From the NCBI GenBank assembly GCA_963377175.1, contig CAUJNA010001474.1, positions 1 to 64,000 of the forward strand: a stretch of DNA of 64,000 bases. Reading direction: 5' to 3'. Positions within the stretch are counted from its first letter, which is position 1; each line of letters opens with the position of its first letter. A program made the position numbers and the translations under genes. Shown here piece by piece: positions 1 to 9,053 of the stretch. Under the pieces are notes generated by a model. It made no database searches and was not told where the DNA came from. It saw nothing but the letters and a program-made list of their open reading frames with translations. The DNA comes from Effrenium voratum. Its lineage: Eukaryota; Sar; Dinophyceae; Suessiales; Symbiodiniaceae.

Positions 1-1715
1 TTCTCCCATGTTATTAAAATCATGTTTAGGCATCCAAATGTCAAATTGTTTAAACACTGGAATTTTTACGATTTTAGTTAAATTATGTGTATATGCCTTG
101 TTCTGGTCAATCTCTATATGTAATTCATTACTATGATAAAAGTAATGAAATTTACCAGCGGGTGCTACTGTCCTGCATCTGTTTAAAATTTCTACATCAC
201 TGTCATTATAATAAGATTTATGCAGTGGATTAAATAATGATTTATTGAATTCAAACATCGCCCTTGACATCCTATTATAGGTGTCTTCAGTTTCTACTGT
301 TATACTTGCATTGAAGGCATCAATCAAATTTTGTGTTTTTATCCTGTATGTAATTATTCTTTTCTTAATCTTGAATTGAAACATCAGCTCCGAAATGATA
401 CACGCACTAAATTTAATTTTCGGGTCATATCCCGCCTGCTTTGCTTGATAATACATTTTCGCCAAATCATTGTGTGTATATATCATTGTGTATTCGTCCT
501 GTTCGGTGTGTTTTAATATGTCATCCAGCTCTTCAATCATGATGCATTTAATGGGTTCCTCACTATGATTTAAATAAAAGTCGGTAGAAGCATTAACATT
601 GATATTATACTCTTTCTTTATTCCTAAATTTGATTTCAATTGTTTCAAGTCCTTATTTAATGTATATATATATGGTCATTCTTTATTAATGCGTAGAATG
701 GTTTAATGTTATGGTTTCTTTTTGGTGGGTCAAATGTAAAACTCAAATTACCTACAATATCGAAAATTCTGGCGGTGATGGCATACTCTTTACATACCTT
801 GTTCATGTCTTCTATTGAAGCACCATGGTTTTTGAATTCCTCGTCTGTTTTGTCTATGAGTTTCAAAATACTTTCTCTGGTCATCTTTTTCATGTTCTTG
901 TCTTGTCCGTAAAAGTCGTTCAATGTGTTAATCCAACATTCGTTTTCAACATAATGCTTTACCTTAATGGCTTCCTCAAAAGTGCAATATTCTGGGTCGA
1001 GTTCTGTTTCCATATATCTATGAAAAATACCAATATTATTTGCGTTTTTTAAGTTCTTCTTTTTAGGGTCATAATCTTTAATATCTCCTTCTACCGTGTC
1101 GGCATCATAAATGACTACTGCATCTATATAGTGCTTCATTGTCTTGTAATGCCTAGCGATGTCGTCATCTTGCGCCAGTGTTTTAATAACCTTCTTAAAA
1201 AGGTTTTTGTCATACAGTCTAAATATTCTCTTCTTGACTAACTCCTCTATCCATCTTCCAGTCTTCACTCCCGCATGCTTATCATCAAAATGCATGGGAT
1301 AATATGTCCCGCCTTCAATGTCTTTAAACGATGCTTTTACCTTATGTGCTCCATATCCACTCATAGTAAAAAAACGAAATCCGATTGTGTAATCTCTGGG
1401 TTTTGTTTTGTGCCCTCTTGTTATGTTCTCCTGTTTGTTCTTTTTCATTCTTTCGCTTAGTGGTTCTCTCTCTTCATATGTGTTCATAACCTGGTCATAT
1501 TTTTGATTTGCCTTGCTCTTTTCATCCTCTGATTTTGCCTTTATGAAATCATTAACTATCTTCTCCGCTGTTGTGTATTGTGATATTTTCCTGTCGGTGT
1601 ATAATCCTATAATGTCTCTAACCTTTGCCTTTTGTTGTGTTGATAAATTCCCCTTGTTCCTTTCGAGTTTGCTTTCTAAAGAGTTAATATTTCTTTTTAC
1701 AGCTTTTGATGTCAT
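1..1715 (-). pseudogene. Large polymerase-like PLV gene, N-terminal part, broken by a (TA)n frameshift and cut by the window start
   Basis: The first 352 codons (1715 down to 657) end at a TAA inside a TATATATA run. Two bases away the frame reopens and stays open from about 655 to base 1, so one gene covers the whole stretch. Removing two bases of the TA run would give KNDHIYTLNKDL across the junction. Near the window edge the protein reads IEIDQNKAYTHNL, a D-x-N-x-x-Y pattern like motif A of family-B DNA polymerases, followed by an IPVFKQFDIW segment. I remember this architecture from unannotated 'putative DNA polymerase' proteins of protist viruses but cannot prove it. It sits at the end of the element where the right element has its pPolB, which supports a replication role, but it does not look like that pPolB. 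A TTAAAGAAAT box lies about 40 nt upstream (1751-1760, minus). A helicase-primase or other large replication protein is possible. Confidence 0.5.
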
Positions 1716-1750
1716 AATAATATTTATATTATATATTTTATAGTGTCAAT

Positions 1751-1760
1751 ATTTCTTTAA
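1751..1760 (-). promoter_or_regulatory. Early-type promoter box TTAAAGAAAT
   Basis: TTAAAGAAAT reads on the minus strand about 36 nt before the start of the polymerase-like gene. The same box precedes the right element's pPolB and several other non-structural genes. A promoter role is inferred from recurrence and position. Confidence 0.45.
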
Positions 1761-1830
1761 ATGCGTTTTTTCTTGAAATGTTATTTAATAATAATTTATA
1801 GTATATAATTATATTTTATGTAAAACTTAT

Positions 1831-1840
1831 TTAAAGAAAT
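1831..1840 (+). promoter_or_regulatory. Early-type promoter box TTAAAGAAAT
   Basis: An identical box on the plus strand, about 26 nt before the ATG at 1866. It lies about 70 bp from the minus-strand box at 1751-1760, so the two divergent genes each have their own copy. Confidence 0.45.
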
Positions 1841-1865
1841 ACTGTGTTAATAATATATTAACAGA

Positions 1866-2132
1866 ATGCCCAGATTATCAAAATATCATGATGTTACTAA
1901 GGACTTGAACCCGGATGACTACACAATGGAAGAGATACAAAAACAGATGGCTATATACAACCGCTTGTATTATCTTAAGAACCTACAAAAAGATGGATGG
2001 ATGGAAATTAAAATTGAACAAAGCAAAAAGGCATATCGTCAGAAAGCCATAAAGGAATACATAGAAAAACAAAATATAGATATTGATGAAATTAAAAACC
2101 CTCAAGAACTACTTGACAAGCTCACAAAATGA
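1866..2132 (+). CDS. Hypothetical PLV protein, 88 aa, charged
   Basis: A short intact ORF, rich in Lys, Glu and Tyr and predicted mostly helical, with no motif I recognise. It starts at an ATG preceded by the TTAAAGAAAT box. It is divergent from the polymerase-like gene and convergent with the fibre gene. The stop is followed within 10 nt by a 12-bp perfect hairpin. No obvious counterpart in the right element; function unknown. Confidence 0.7.
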   Translation: MPRLSKYHDVTKDLNPDDYTMEEIQKQMAIYNRLYYLKNLQKDGWMEIKIEQSKKAYRQKAIKEYIEKQNIDIDEIKNPQELLDKLTK

Positions 2133-2137
2133 AATAC

Positions 2138-2168
2138 TTAATAATATTATGTTGTTTAATATTATTAA
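2138..2168. terminator. 12-bp perfect hairpin between convergent genes
   Basis: TTAATAATATTA (2138-2149) pairs with TAATATTATTAA (2157-2168) around a 7-nt loop. It fills the 36-nt gap between the 1866-2132 gene and the fibre stop codon at 2169. Mimivirus transcripts are known to end at such hairpins; a 3'-end role here is inference. Confidence 0.5.
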
Positions 2169-4250
2169 TTATTTAGATTTTTTCTTTTTCAATAATTTAG
2201 CTTCCAAATATTCTACGCGATGGATTAGTTTTGATAAAGCATCCCAACTAATACAGGCCATTCTGTCATAGCACATTGTTAAGTATTCTCCTGTTTCATT
2301 TACAATATTATATTTAGGATTTGTGTATTGTTGAACATCTTGAGCAATCCATCCTAATTCAGTCTTTTTAGTTTTTTGATTTTTAACAAATGTTTTAATC
2401 TTAATGTTTTTTACCATATTTATAGTATCATCTTCTACATCTTCTATATTATCTTTCAGTCTCTTATCGCTACTTAAATTAAATCCGTTAAACGCTGAAA
2501 ATTGAGTATCATCCAATTGCAAATATTTAGTGCCATCGATATAACTATCAATAGTTGTTGATGCTTCTAATCTTAAAACAGCATCACTATTTAAATGTCT
2601 CAAATTGATTTTATGAGCAATTCCAAAAGTCATATCACCGTCAATAGTCCAGTCGCCTCGTAATTCGCTATTACTTCCACTATTCAAAATAATTTTATTA
2701 TCAGCATATGTTGCAGATAATCCAACAACCAAATTAATAGAGTTTGAAGTGTTGCTATTCCTGATTATTAAATCATTTGTATCGACATACATTTCAGCAT
2801 TATCAATTATTAGTTTTGATGTGTTGCCAAATTGAACATTGCCACTCGGTGAATTTTGTAATAATAGTATTTCCTGATACAGACTGAACTTGGTTGACTT
2901 CAACTTTCTTACCAGAAACCATTGTTAAATCGCCATTTGTATATACATCACCTAATACATCAACTGGCTTATTGAATATGGTTTTTGATACAGCACCGTC
3001 GCACATAAAATATTGGTTAGAAGAATTTGTAATATCGCCAATACTACAAGCAACAAAATTAGGATGATGAATATAAAAACCTTCTGTTGCCGCGGGGGTG
3101 TGTGTTTCTAAATATGGAGTTAATGCATTGTCTAAATTATCAATTTTAGTTTTAATATCTGTTGAAAAATCATTATTTGTAAATAAATTACCTTTCATAT
3201 AAACAGCACCTTCAAAATATGAAGTTCCGTGTGCTTGAGCAAAATTGTATGAAGTATGAACATTACCATTAATTGTAATTCTTGAAGCATTATTAGGTCT
3301 TCCAATAATAACATCTCCCGTATTCCATCCCTAGCCATAATCTATAAGGTGTAGCACCTGTTAAACCTTGATACGAGTCCAACTGACAACCTCTTTTAAA
3401 TTCTAAGCGTTGGTTACTTACGGCATCTTGAATTCTAAAAATTGGATTAGTATTATCTGTTAAACTAATTATTAGTGGAGAGTTTACTGTTTGTGCAGTT
3501 GTGATTGTTTTATCTAGCTTTTGTAAATCTGCTGATATTAAACTATTAATCGTATTTGAATTTTCAGTTATTAATAAATCTTGTGTAGTGTTGTCTGATA
3601 CGATTGAAGCAAATGTATTGCTGTATGCGGTATTTGTATTGAATAAATTAGTATCGTTTGTATATAATGTTGATACATCTGCTAAAATTGTTGATATTGT
3701 GTTTCCGTGTCCTGTTATTAGTGAAGAATTTGAACTTATATTATTGAAGTTTGAAGTGATTGTATTATTGGAATTTCCTACTAAGAATGTATTAGAACTA
3801 ATAGTATTGAAGTTTGATGTTATTGTAGCGTTTAAATTACTGATTAAAAAAGTATTAGAACTAATATTATTAGCATTTGTGTCAAGTTTAATTGTATTTG
3901 CTGATATAGTCGGTAGTATTGAAGTTATGGTTAATCCGTGTGCTGGTATATTATTAAGGTTGCTTGTAATTGTTGTGTTTTGATTTTACTTGTTCGTCAA
4001 ACATCGTTGTTGAAGTAGCATTTAATTCAGTAATATCAAGAATATTAGCATCTATCTTATTCTTTTGTGCTAATATCAGTGCATCAACTTCTTCAATTGT
4101 ATAACCTCCGCCTAATGCGCCTGCGGTGTCTGATAATTCTTGCTTTGTAGCATAAACACTGCTTAAGGTCGATGGTTCTATTGAATTTATTAATACTAAT
4201 TCGCTTGCTATAATTCTGCTTGAGCCATCCAATGATAATGATGAAAACAT
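2169..4250 (-). pseudogene. Fibre/receptor-binding protein with C-terminal S74 chaperone domain, frameshifted
   Basis: Open segments in different frames (4250-3954, about 3983-3330, about 3325-2803, 2903-2169) form one collinear fibre gene of about 690 codons. The N-terminus is a capsid-anchoring candidate with ALGGGYTIEEVDALI. The middle has degenerate repeats of the type NxISSNTFLIxNLNxTITSNFN, expected of a trimeric coiled or beta-helical shaft. The C-terminus has SDKRLKDNIEDV followed by LGWIAQDVQ, the hallmark of the peptidase S74 intramolecular chaperone that trims itself after trimerisation. At least three frameshifts are needed (near 3955-3985, 3325-3335 and 2850-2900). The right-element homologue at 51,984-54,737 has the same design. 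The gene lies tail-to-tail with 1866-2132. It is either genuinely decayed or affected by indel errors. Confidence 0.8.
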
Positions 4251-4285
4251 AATTATTATATAGTAGGTTATAAAATAATTATATT

Positions 4286-4864
4286 CTATCTTTTTTTTCC
4301 TCTTGAACCAAATATACCTTTATTTAATGCATTGTATTTTTCTTGCTTCTGTCTCAAATATTCATTTTGCAATAATTGGTAATGCTGTGCTATATTTTGT
4401 AGCGGGTTTGGAGGCGGTTGTGATGCTTGTGGCATCGCTTCGCGTGGTTGCATTCTTCTTGGGGGCGGTGTGTTCGCTATTATATTATTTTGTTGCGGTT
4501 GTGGTTGTTGATTTTCTTCGCGGTGCGCTACTTCGTGGTATTCTACCTTTTGGGGCTTTGCTATTGGAACTGCTTTTGGTTTAGGTTTTATAGGTTTAGT
4601 TTCTAATGGTCCTTGGCAATTGCGTTCGTGACTGTATCTGTATGATTTTAATGTTAAAGTTTTGGCACATTTTGGACAGGTTATTTTCTTTTCATTGCGC
4701 GCTTGAGTTTTTGAGTTGTTTTTAAGAGGTTCTACAGGTTTTATTTCTTGTGTTGCTTCTATTATTGGTTCTGCCTTTGGTGCTTCTTCTTCAATTGGTG
4801 GTAATTCATTTACTGGCTCGTCTGCTTCAATTGTATTAGTAATTTCAGGTTCAACTTCTGACAT
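4286..4864 (-). CDS. Pro/Gln-rich single zinc-finger protein, 192 aa
   Basis: Acidic Glu/Pro-rich N-terminus (residues 1-55), then ITCPKCAKTLTLKSYRYSHE followed by RNC, a CxxC...HxxxxC zinc-finger-like knuckle (about 61-83). A long Pro/Gln-rich linker follows, then a C-terminal helix around AQHYQLLQNEYLRQK. The right-element protein at 59,118-59,567 has the same three parts (CEQCSKQMTLKTLRHSH and TQHYEELKQKK), so this is a conserved PLV protein next to the penton gene. Both upstream regions contain TAGA rather than TCTA boxes. Function unknown; DNA binding or a virion role are possible. Confidence 0.75.
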   Translation of the reverse strand: MSEVEPEITNTIEADEPVNELPPIEEEAPKAEPIIEATQEIKPVEPLKNNSKTQARNEKKITCPKCAKTLTLKSYRYSHERNCQGPLETKPIKPKPKAVPIAKPQKVEYHEVAHREENQQPQPQQNNIIANTPPPRRMQPREAMPQASQPPPNPLQNIAQHYQLLQNEYLRQKQEKYNALNKGIFGSRGKKR

Positions 4865-4927
4865 ATATAATATATTATATATTTTGTCTATATGTTTTAT
4901 ATATTTTGTCTATATGGACAAATTGAG

Positions 4928-4967
4928 AAATATTAATATTAATAATTTGATATAAATATTAATATTT
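4928..4967. terminator. 13-bp perfect hairpin downstream of the penton gene
   Basis: AAATATTAATATT (4928-4940) pairs with AATATTAATATTT (4955-4967) across a 14-nt loop, 11 nt past the penton stop codon (4979) on the minus strand. It fits the pattern of hairpins at gene 3' ends in these elements. Confidence 0.4.
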
Positions 4968-4978
4968 AGGTTGTTTAT

Positions 4979-5830
4979 TCAATTATCTAATTGAAAGAGA
5001 ATGCTAAAAGAAATGGGAACGCCATGAAAATCAATTAATTCGTTTCTTGAAGTTGTTATTCTAAAGTGTAGTCTCTTAATATTTTTACCGCCTACATCAA
5101 TAAAATCTGCATATATGGGCGCTGTAAAATCTGTTATAACTCCGCCAAGTTGTTGATTGATTTGAACTTTTTTAATTACTGAACTGCTGAAATTGTTAGG
5201 CGCTGAATATTTATAATCGCTTAATTGAGGACAATTTATGTATATATTCTGAAAAGGAACTAAATTAAAATATCCACTTAACCAAGATGACGCAGGTTCG
5301 TAGACAATATAATTACTTAATAAATAGTTAATAGACTTTGGTCTCAGGTTGTCATATTCAAACTGTCCTCTGTTCCATTTGTCATTTACATAAGTTTCTA
5401 GTTCTTCGTCTGTAGGTATTTTGATTTTGTAAGTTAGGGGGTCGTTGAGTTTCAACTCCATGCGTCTCTCGCTCTGTCCGTATACTGTTAAGAATAAATC
5501 CGGCACAATATCATTAAATGCCGTGTTTAATTCCGTTTGTATTTTGTATGATAATTGATTGGCATAATAAATTTCACCGGATACATCAACGGTGCTTCTT
5601 AATAAGACATTGGAACTATTATATAACATAATATAGAATCTTTCATAAAAACCCTTCTCTGTTGTATAAAACGGAGTGCTGAATGTACACTCCGTCACGA
5701 ACATTTTTGTTCTTGGTGGAATTTCAAAGGTTTGGTCAAGTTCTATAATAAAATCGCTGGTAGAATTACTTTCTTGCAATCTGTAGGCACTATCAACATA
5801 GATTTTTTTATATGTTAATCTATCACTCAT
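4979..5830 (-). CDS. Penton / minor capsid protein, 283 aa
   Basis: Intact. The start is the ATG at 5830 (MSDRLTYKKIYVDSAYR); the frame is open a little further upstream but only from a TTG. The first strand KIYVDSAYR and the distal block NIYINCPQLSDYKYS with IKRLHFRITTS and GVPISFSILFQL are typical of PLV/virophage minor capsid (single jelly-roll, penton-forming) proteins. The right element encodes a homologue with LTYKKVYIDSAHR and NIYIHSSQLSNYNQ. The gene is divergent from the lipase-like gene, as in the right element. A TCTA box lies 16 nt upstream (5846-5849, minus). The protein would form the five-fold vertices of the icosahedral particle. Confidence 0.8.
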   Translation of the reverse strand: MSDRLTYKKIYVDSAYRLQESNSTSDFIIELDQTFEIPPRTKMFVTECTFSTPFYTTEKGFYERFYIMLYNSSNVLLRSTVDVSGEIYYANQLSYKIQTELNTAFNDIVPDLFLTVYGQSERRMELKLNDPLTYKIKIPTDEELETYVNDKWNRGQFEYDNLRPKSINYLLSNYIVYEPASSWLSGYFNLVPFQNIYINCPQLSDYKYSAPNNFSSSVIKKVQINQQLGGVITDFTAPIYADFIDVGGKNIKRLHFRITTSRNELIDFHGVPISFSILFQLDN

Positions 5831-5845
5831 AAATATAATATACAA

Positions 5846-5849
5846 TAGA
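5846..5849 (-). promoter_or_regulatory. TCTA late-type box of the penton gene
   Basis: TTTCTATTG on the minus strand, 16 nt before the chosen start, in an otherwise A/T-only context. It supports the ATG at 5830 as the true start. Confidence 0.45.
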
Positions 5850-5892
5850 AACTATAACATAATTATTATTGATAATTACTTTGTAATTATTG

Positions 5893-5928
5893 TTATTAAT
5901 AGATAATTTAAAAAATATCTATTAATAA
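5893..5928. promoter_or_regulatory. 13-bp perfect inverted repeat carrying TCTA, before the lipase-like gene
   Basis: TTATTAATAGATA (5893-5905) and TATCTATTAATAA (5916-5928) are exact inverse complements with a 10-nt loop. The 3' arm holds TCTA (5918-5921), and the ATG at 5932 follows 3 nt after the repeat. It lies between divergent genes, so it is a start-associated palindrome rather than a terminator. The right element has a similar 14-bp repeat at the same divergent locus. Confidence 0.5.
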
Positions 5929-5931
5929 TAT

Positions 5932-6713
5932 ATGATTGGACGACAATTATTATTAGGTGCTATTGAAGGCAGGACGCCGACGCAAATGATGGCAGGTGTA
6001 GCAAGCGATAAAGCATATACAGCAGGTAAGGATTTAATAGAAGATGTATTTTTTAATCATAAAAAGACATTGGAAGACAAAATAGGAGGTTTCAATAAAC
6101 ATTTTGATAAGCAGATAATGAAACATAAAACACGCTATGCTGAAGAAATCAATGTTCAAAATAAAAATAAAATCGATGATGTCAAGGGTTTAGACGCGCC
6201 TATTCAAATGTGAATGGAATAACAAGAATAGGCAACACATTATATATTGGTGGTACTGGTGCTAAAACGGGACTAAATCACAAAGTCAATGATGTAATTG
6301 CAGATTTGTTTTTTATTCCTACTCATAATGTTCAATTAAGCGAAAGATATAAAGACGCAATGGAAGAATTAAGGAAAAATCCAGATGTCGATAGACTCGT
6401 TGGACATAGCCTCGGTTCATCCGTTGTTCAAGAAATCAACAACAGACACGGCAACAAATATGCTACTACTGTTTATTCATCACCTTTTGTATCAGGGATT
6501 AATCAACAGAAAAACCCGCGACACTTACGATTTAGAAATCGTGGAGACCCTATAGCAATGTTCGATGACGCGGCAATAACTGGAGAAATAGAAAGCAATA
6601 ATTTATTAGATAAACACAGTTTCAATAATTGGACAGGACAAGGTATGACTGAAATTAATCCTACTACGGCAGTTTCAAACGGGTTTAATCCTAATTCAAC
6701 ACCAGAACAATAA
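5932..6713 (+). pseudogene. Lipase-like alpha/beta hydrolase, one-base frameshift
   Basis: Two ORFs (5932-6213 and 6210-6713) read as one 260-residue protein if one base is restored near 6207. The distal part has VDRLVGHSLGSSVVQEI, the GxSxG nucleophile elbow of class-3-like lipases, followed by TTVYSSPFV and a conserved R-x-R-G-D-P segment with an Asp, as in the family. The right-element homologue (56,822-57,451, minus) has LITHSLGSSV and TTYAAPFI. A lipase could help virion entry or exit through membranes; that is inference. The N-terminal third is helical and unmatched. The break sits in CAAATGTGAATGG, not in a long homopolymer. Confidence 0.75.
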
Positions 6714-6744
6714 ATAAATAAGTGTATATATATATAACTTATAT

Positions 6745-7188
6745 ATGAGTATTGATGCTGAGAAATGGGACAATGATGTTGAATATGCTTATGAAAGATT
6801 GATAGAGCGAGAGAAAGAGAAAGAATACAAAATATCAAATAGTAAATACGAATGTCATTGTGGCAAGGAAGTGTTAAATAAAGATAAGGAAGAGCACGAA
6901 AGCAATGATTTAAATCATTTATACTACAGAAAAGGTAATATTGAAGGACTTATAATAGGCATGTATAGTGAAATTATTAATTATGAAAATGATTACTTAA
7001 AATTACATCCAGAAAATAACAAAATACATTATACAGATTATAGTAGAGTTGATTATACCGACTTTTTAAAAGAACAAGAAGAAAAGACAATTCCATTAGA
7101 TGAAGATGATTTAAGTTATTTGTATAAGTATAGAGACGAATTAGAAGATTGTATAAAGCGTATAACTGAACTAACATTATCTCAATAA
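6745..7188 (+). CDS. CxCG zinc-motif protein, 147 aa
   Basis: Intact. Charged N-terminus (IEREKEKEYK), then YECHCGKEVLNKDKEEHES with a following H, a Cys-x-Cys-Gly...His...His knuckle at about 36-58. The rest is acidic, Tyr-rich and helical. It lies between the lipase-like gene and the Lys-rich gene before the MCP. The right element also has a CxCG protein in this slot (56,449-56,778), though the two are only loosely alike. No TCTA box is seen; the upstream is (TA)n. Function unknown. Confidence 0.7.
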   Translation: MSIDAEKWDNDVEYAYERLIEREKEKEYKISNSKYECHCGKEVLNKDKEEHESNDLNHLYYRKGNIEGLIIGMYSEIINYENDYLKLHPENNKIHYTDYSRVDYTDFLKEQEEKTIPLDEDDLSYLYKYRDELEDCIKRITELTLSQ

Positions 7189-7199
7189 TATTAATAATA

Positions 7200-7422
7200 A
7201 TGTTTAGAAATAAAGACAAAACAAAACAAAATTCCATTAGAGAAGAAACTGACAAAAGAACCTACAAAATACGATAAACAATATAAAAATTTAGATTATG
7301 ATACTTTAAAAGATATAGTTGATACAAAAAATAATTATCTAATAAATACTATAAAAAATACAACTTCAAACAATTCTACTACAATGCTTCCACATAAGAA
7401 AAATATAAAAATAAAAAAATAA
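7200..7422 (+). pseudogene. Short Lys-rich protein before the MCP, frameshifted
   Basis: An ATG at 7200 opens MFRNKDKTKQ, and the frame is lost within the ACAAAACAAAACAAAA tract near 7215-7232. The neighbouring frame then stays open to the TAA at 7420-7422, reading YKNLDYDTLKDIVDTKNNY and ending in KKNIKIKK. The right element has a Lys/Asn-rich gene in the same position directly before its MCP (56,225-56,449), which argues this is a real conserved small gene. Role unknown; a capsid-associated basic protein is one possibility. Confidence 0.5.
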
Positions 7423-7424
7423 AA

Positions 7425-7428
7425 TCTA
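7425..7428 (+). promoter_or_regulatory. TCTA late-type box of the MCP gene
   Basis: AAAATCTATATC, 19 nt before the MCP ATG. AT-rich flanks with TCTA as the only G/C-containing core match the rule seen upstream of the other structural genes. Confidence 0.5.
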
Positions 7429-7446
7429 TATCATCATATATAAGTA

Positions 7447-9027
7447 ATGGATAATATAATTGCAGAAAGTGAAACTACAATGATTAATTCGTTAAATTTT
7501 GGACTTCCTGAAACAGCACAATACATCACAGACAGAAGACACGTTAATTATTTTCCATCAGGCAGTAATGTCTATAATCCAAATGCAGGAAACAAAAATA
7601 TTAGATTTCATATATCAGGAGAAGACAACACATATATTGATTTATCGTCTATTCGTTTATTTGCTAATCTTCAAAACACCGACGGAACACGAAGTCATTT
7701 TTTACGACCGTTAGGTAATTTGTCATCCTTCTTCAGTCGTTATAGATGCACTGTTGGCGGGCAACAAGCTCAAGATATTATTGAATACAATAGGCATTGT
7801 GAATTGTATAATTCCTTTAAAAGTCAAGATGCTAGAGATATGGACGATTTAGAAAGTAGCGCTAATCCTCGTTGGGATGATGACTGGCGACATACTTATG
7901 CTACTGGATTAGCAGAAATGTTAGATGTTAATACACGAACCAATCCCGCTGCCGACCCCGAGGCAGTTACATTTCCAACTACAAAAGACCATAACAACTG
8001 GGGAGATTTAACAGCGCGATATACTCGCCATTCCGTTGCAGGAATTCCTGGTGGCAGTTATATGAGATTAGGACATAAACCAGTATGCGGATTGTTAGAA
8101 AGCAATTATTATTTACCTCTTCGTTATGCACCACTTGAACTGGAATTTACAATTGTATCAGATGAACATATACCAGTCATTACACCATTTGCTAAAACCG
8201 ATGACAATGTTCATATTGATGCAAATGGTTATTATTTCACAACTGGAGACACCTCAACACAGTGGGAATTAAATAATGTAATCATTAGAGCTGAGGTAAT
8301 ACAATTGGACAACACGGTCAATAATAATATAGTGAAACATTTGTTAGAGGGTCAAAGTTTGAAATTGGTATTTCCAATGTATCACACTATGACACAATCA
8401 TTCAACGCGGGAGGAAATGAAATTAATATGAACATTGTTAAATCCGCTTCTAAATTAAATGGTTGCTTCATTACATTGTATCGTGCACCAAGAACTGGAG
8501 TTGATGCTGACAATGCCAACTATTACAGACACGATAATTATATTTATAAGAGATGGAACTATTTTTACAATCCTATGATTAACTCCCGTATTTTTGATGG
8601 TCCTAATCCAGATGGTGCTGATCGTGAGCGTTTCCAAGGTAAAGGTTTTCAAGATAAAGATTTAAATTTAACGTGGCAATTACAAATTAATAATAAGAAA
8701 TATCCAGAGTTTGAATGTCAATCAATGGCAGAAACTGCATATTATTTCAGACGAACATTACACTATTTGAACCCTGACCAAGATGCCTTTAGCATTTCCT
8801 ACAAGCGCTACAGAGAAGACAAGTTCGTTATTGGTATATCGTTTGAGAAAATGGCAGATACTAATTTTACAGGCCAGAATACGAAACAAGGAGGCTTACT
8901 CGTTTTTAAATTGAAAGGGTCTAACAGAGCACTGACAACTGATGAAGATGTGCGAGAATTATTTGTGCATATGATTTCGGAGTCTGTTCTGGAATTACGC
9001 GAAAGCGGGAGTCTGCTCTATGATTAA
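7447..9027 (+). CDS. Major capsid protein, double jelly-roll (PLV type), 526 aa
   Basis: Intact. The N-terminal block YITDRRHVNYFPSGSNVYNP, then a residue stretch ending in EDNTYIDLSSIRLFANL, matches the start of PLV MCPs. The right-element MCP has YINERRSVSFFPSGSNIY and AEDNSWLD at the same places. The conserved C-terminal block is YKRYREDKFVIGISFEKM, then TGQNTKQGGLLVFKL. Length fits the 450-600 aa range of double jelly-roll MCPs. It would form the pseudo-hexameric capsomers of the particle. The insert relative to the right MCP (about 60 aa) lies in loops around 140-190 and 380-400. TCTA box 19 nt upstream. No frameshift or stop, unlike many neighbours. Confidence 0.9.
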   Translation: MDNIIAESETTMINSLNFGLPETAQYITDRRHVNYFPSGSNVYNPNAGNKNIRFHISGEDNTYIDLSSIRLFANLQNTDGTRSHFLRPLGNLSSFFSRYRCTVGGQQAQDIIEYNRHCELYNSFKSQDARDMDDLESSANPRWDDDWRHTYATGLAEMLDVNTRTNPAADPEAVTFPTTKDHNNWGDLTARYTRHSVAGIPGGSYMRLGHKPVCGLLESNYYLPLRYAPLELEFTIVSDEHIPVITPFAKTDDNVHIDANGYYFTTGDTSTQWELNNVIIRAEVIQLDNTVNNNIVKHLLEGQSLKLVFPMYHTMTQSFNAGGNEINMNIVKSASKLNGCFITLYRAPRTGVDADNANYYRHDNYIYKRWNYFYNPMINSRIFDGPNPDGADRERFQGKGFQDKDLNLTWQLQINNKKYPEFECQSMAETAYYFRRTLHYLNPDQDAFSISYKRYREDKFVIGISFEKMADTNFTGQNTKQGGLLVFKLKGSNRALTTDEDVRELFVHMISESVLELRESGSLLYD

Positions 9028-9035
9028 AATTAAAA

Positions 9036-9039
9036 TCTA
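9036..9039 (+). promoter_or_regulatory. TCTA late-type box
   Basis: AAAATCTATGAAAA, 15 nt before the ATG at 9054, in the short gap after the MCP stop. Confidence 0.45.
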
Positions 9040-9053
9040 TGAAAAATATATAA

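Noticed and set aside
331..1743. Plus-strand ORFs over the left polymerase-like gene
   Set aside because: Short, Phe/Cys/Ile-rich and exactly opposite the long coding frame on the minus strand; mirror translations only.
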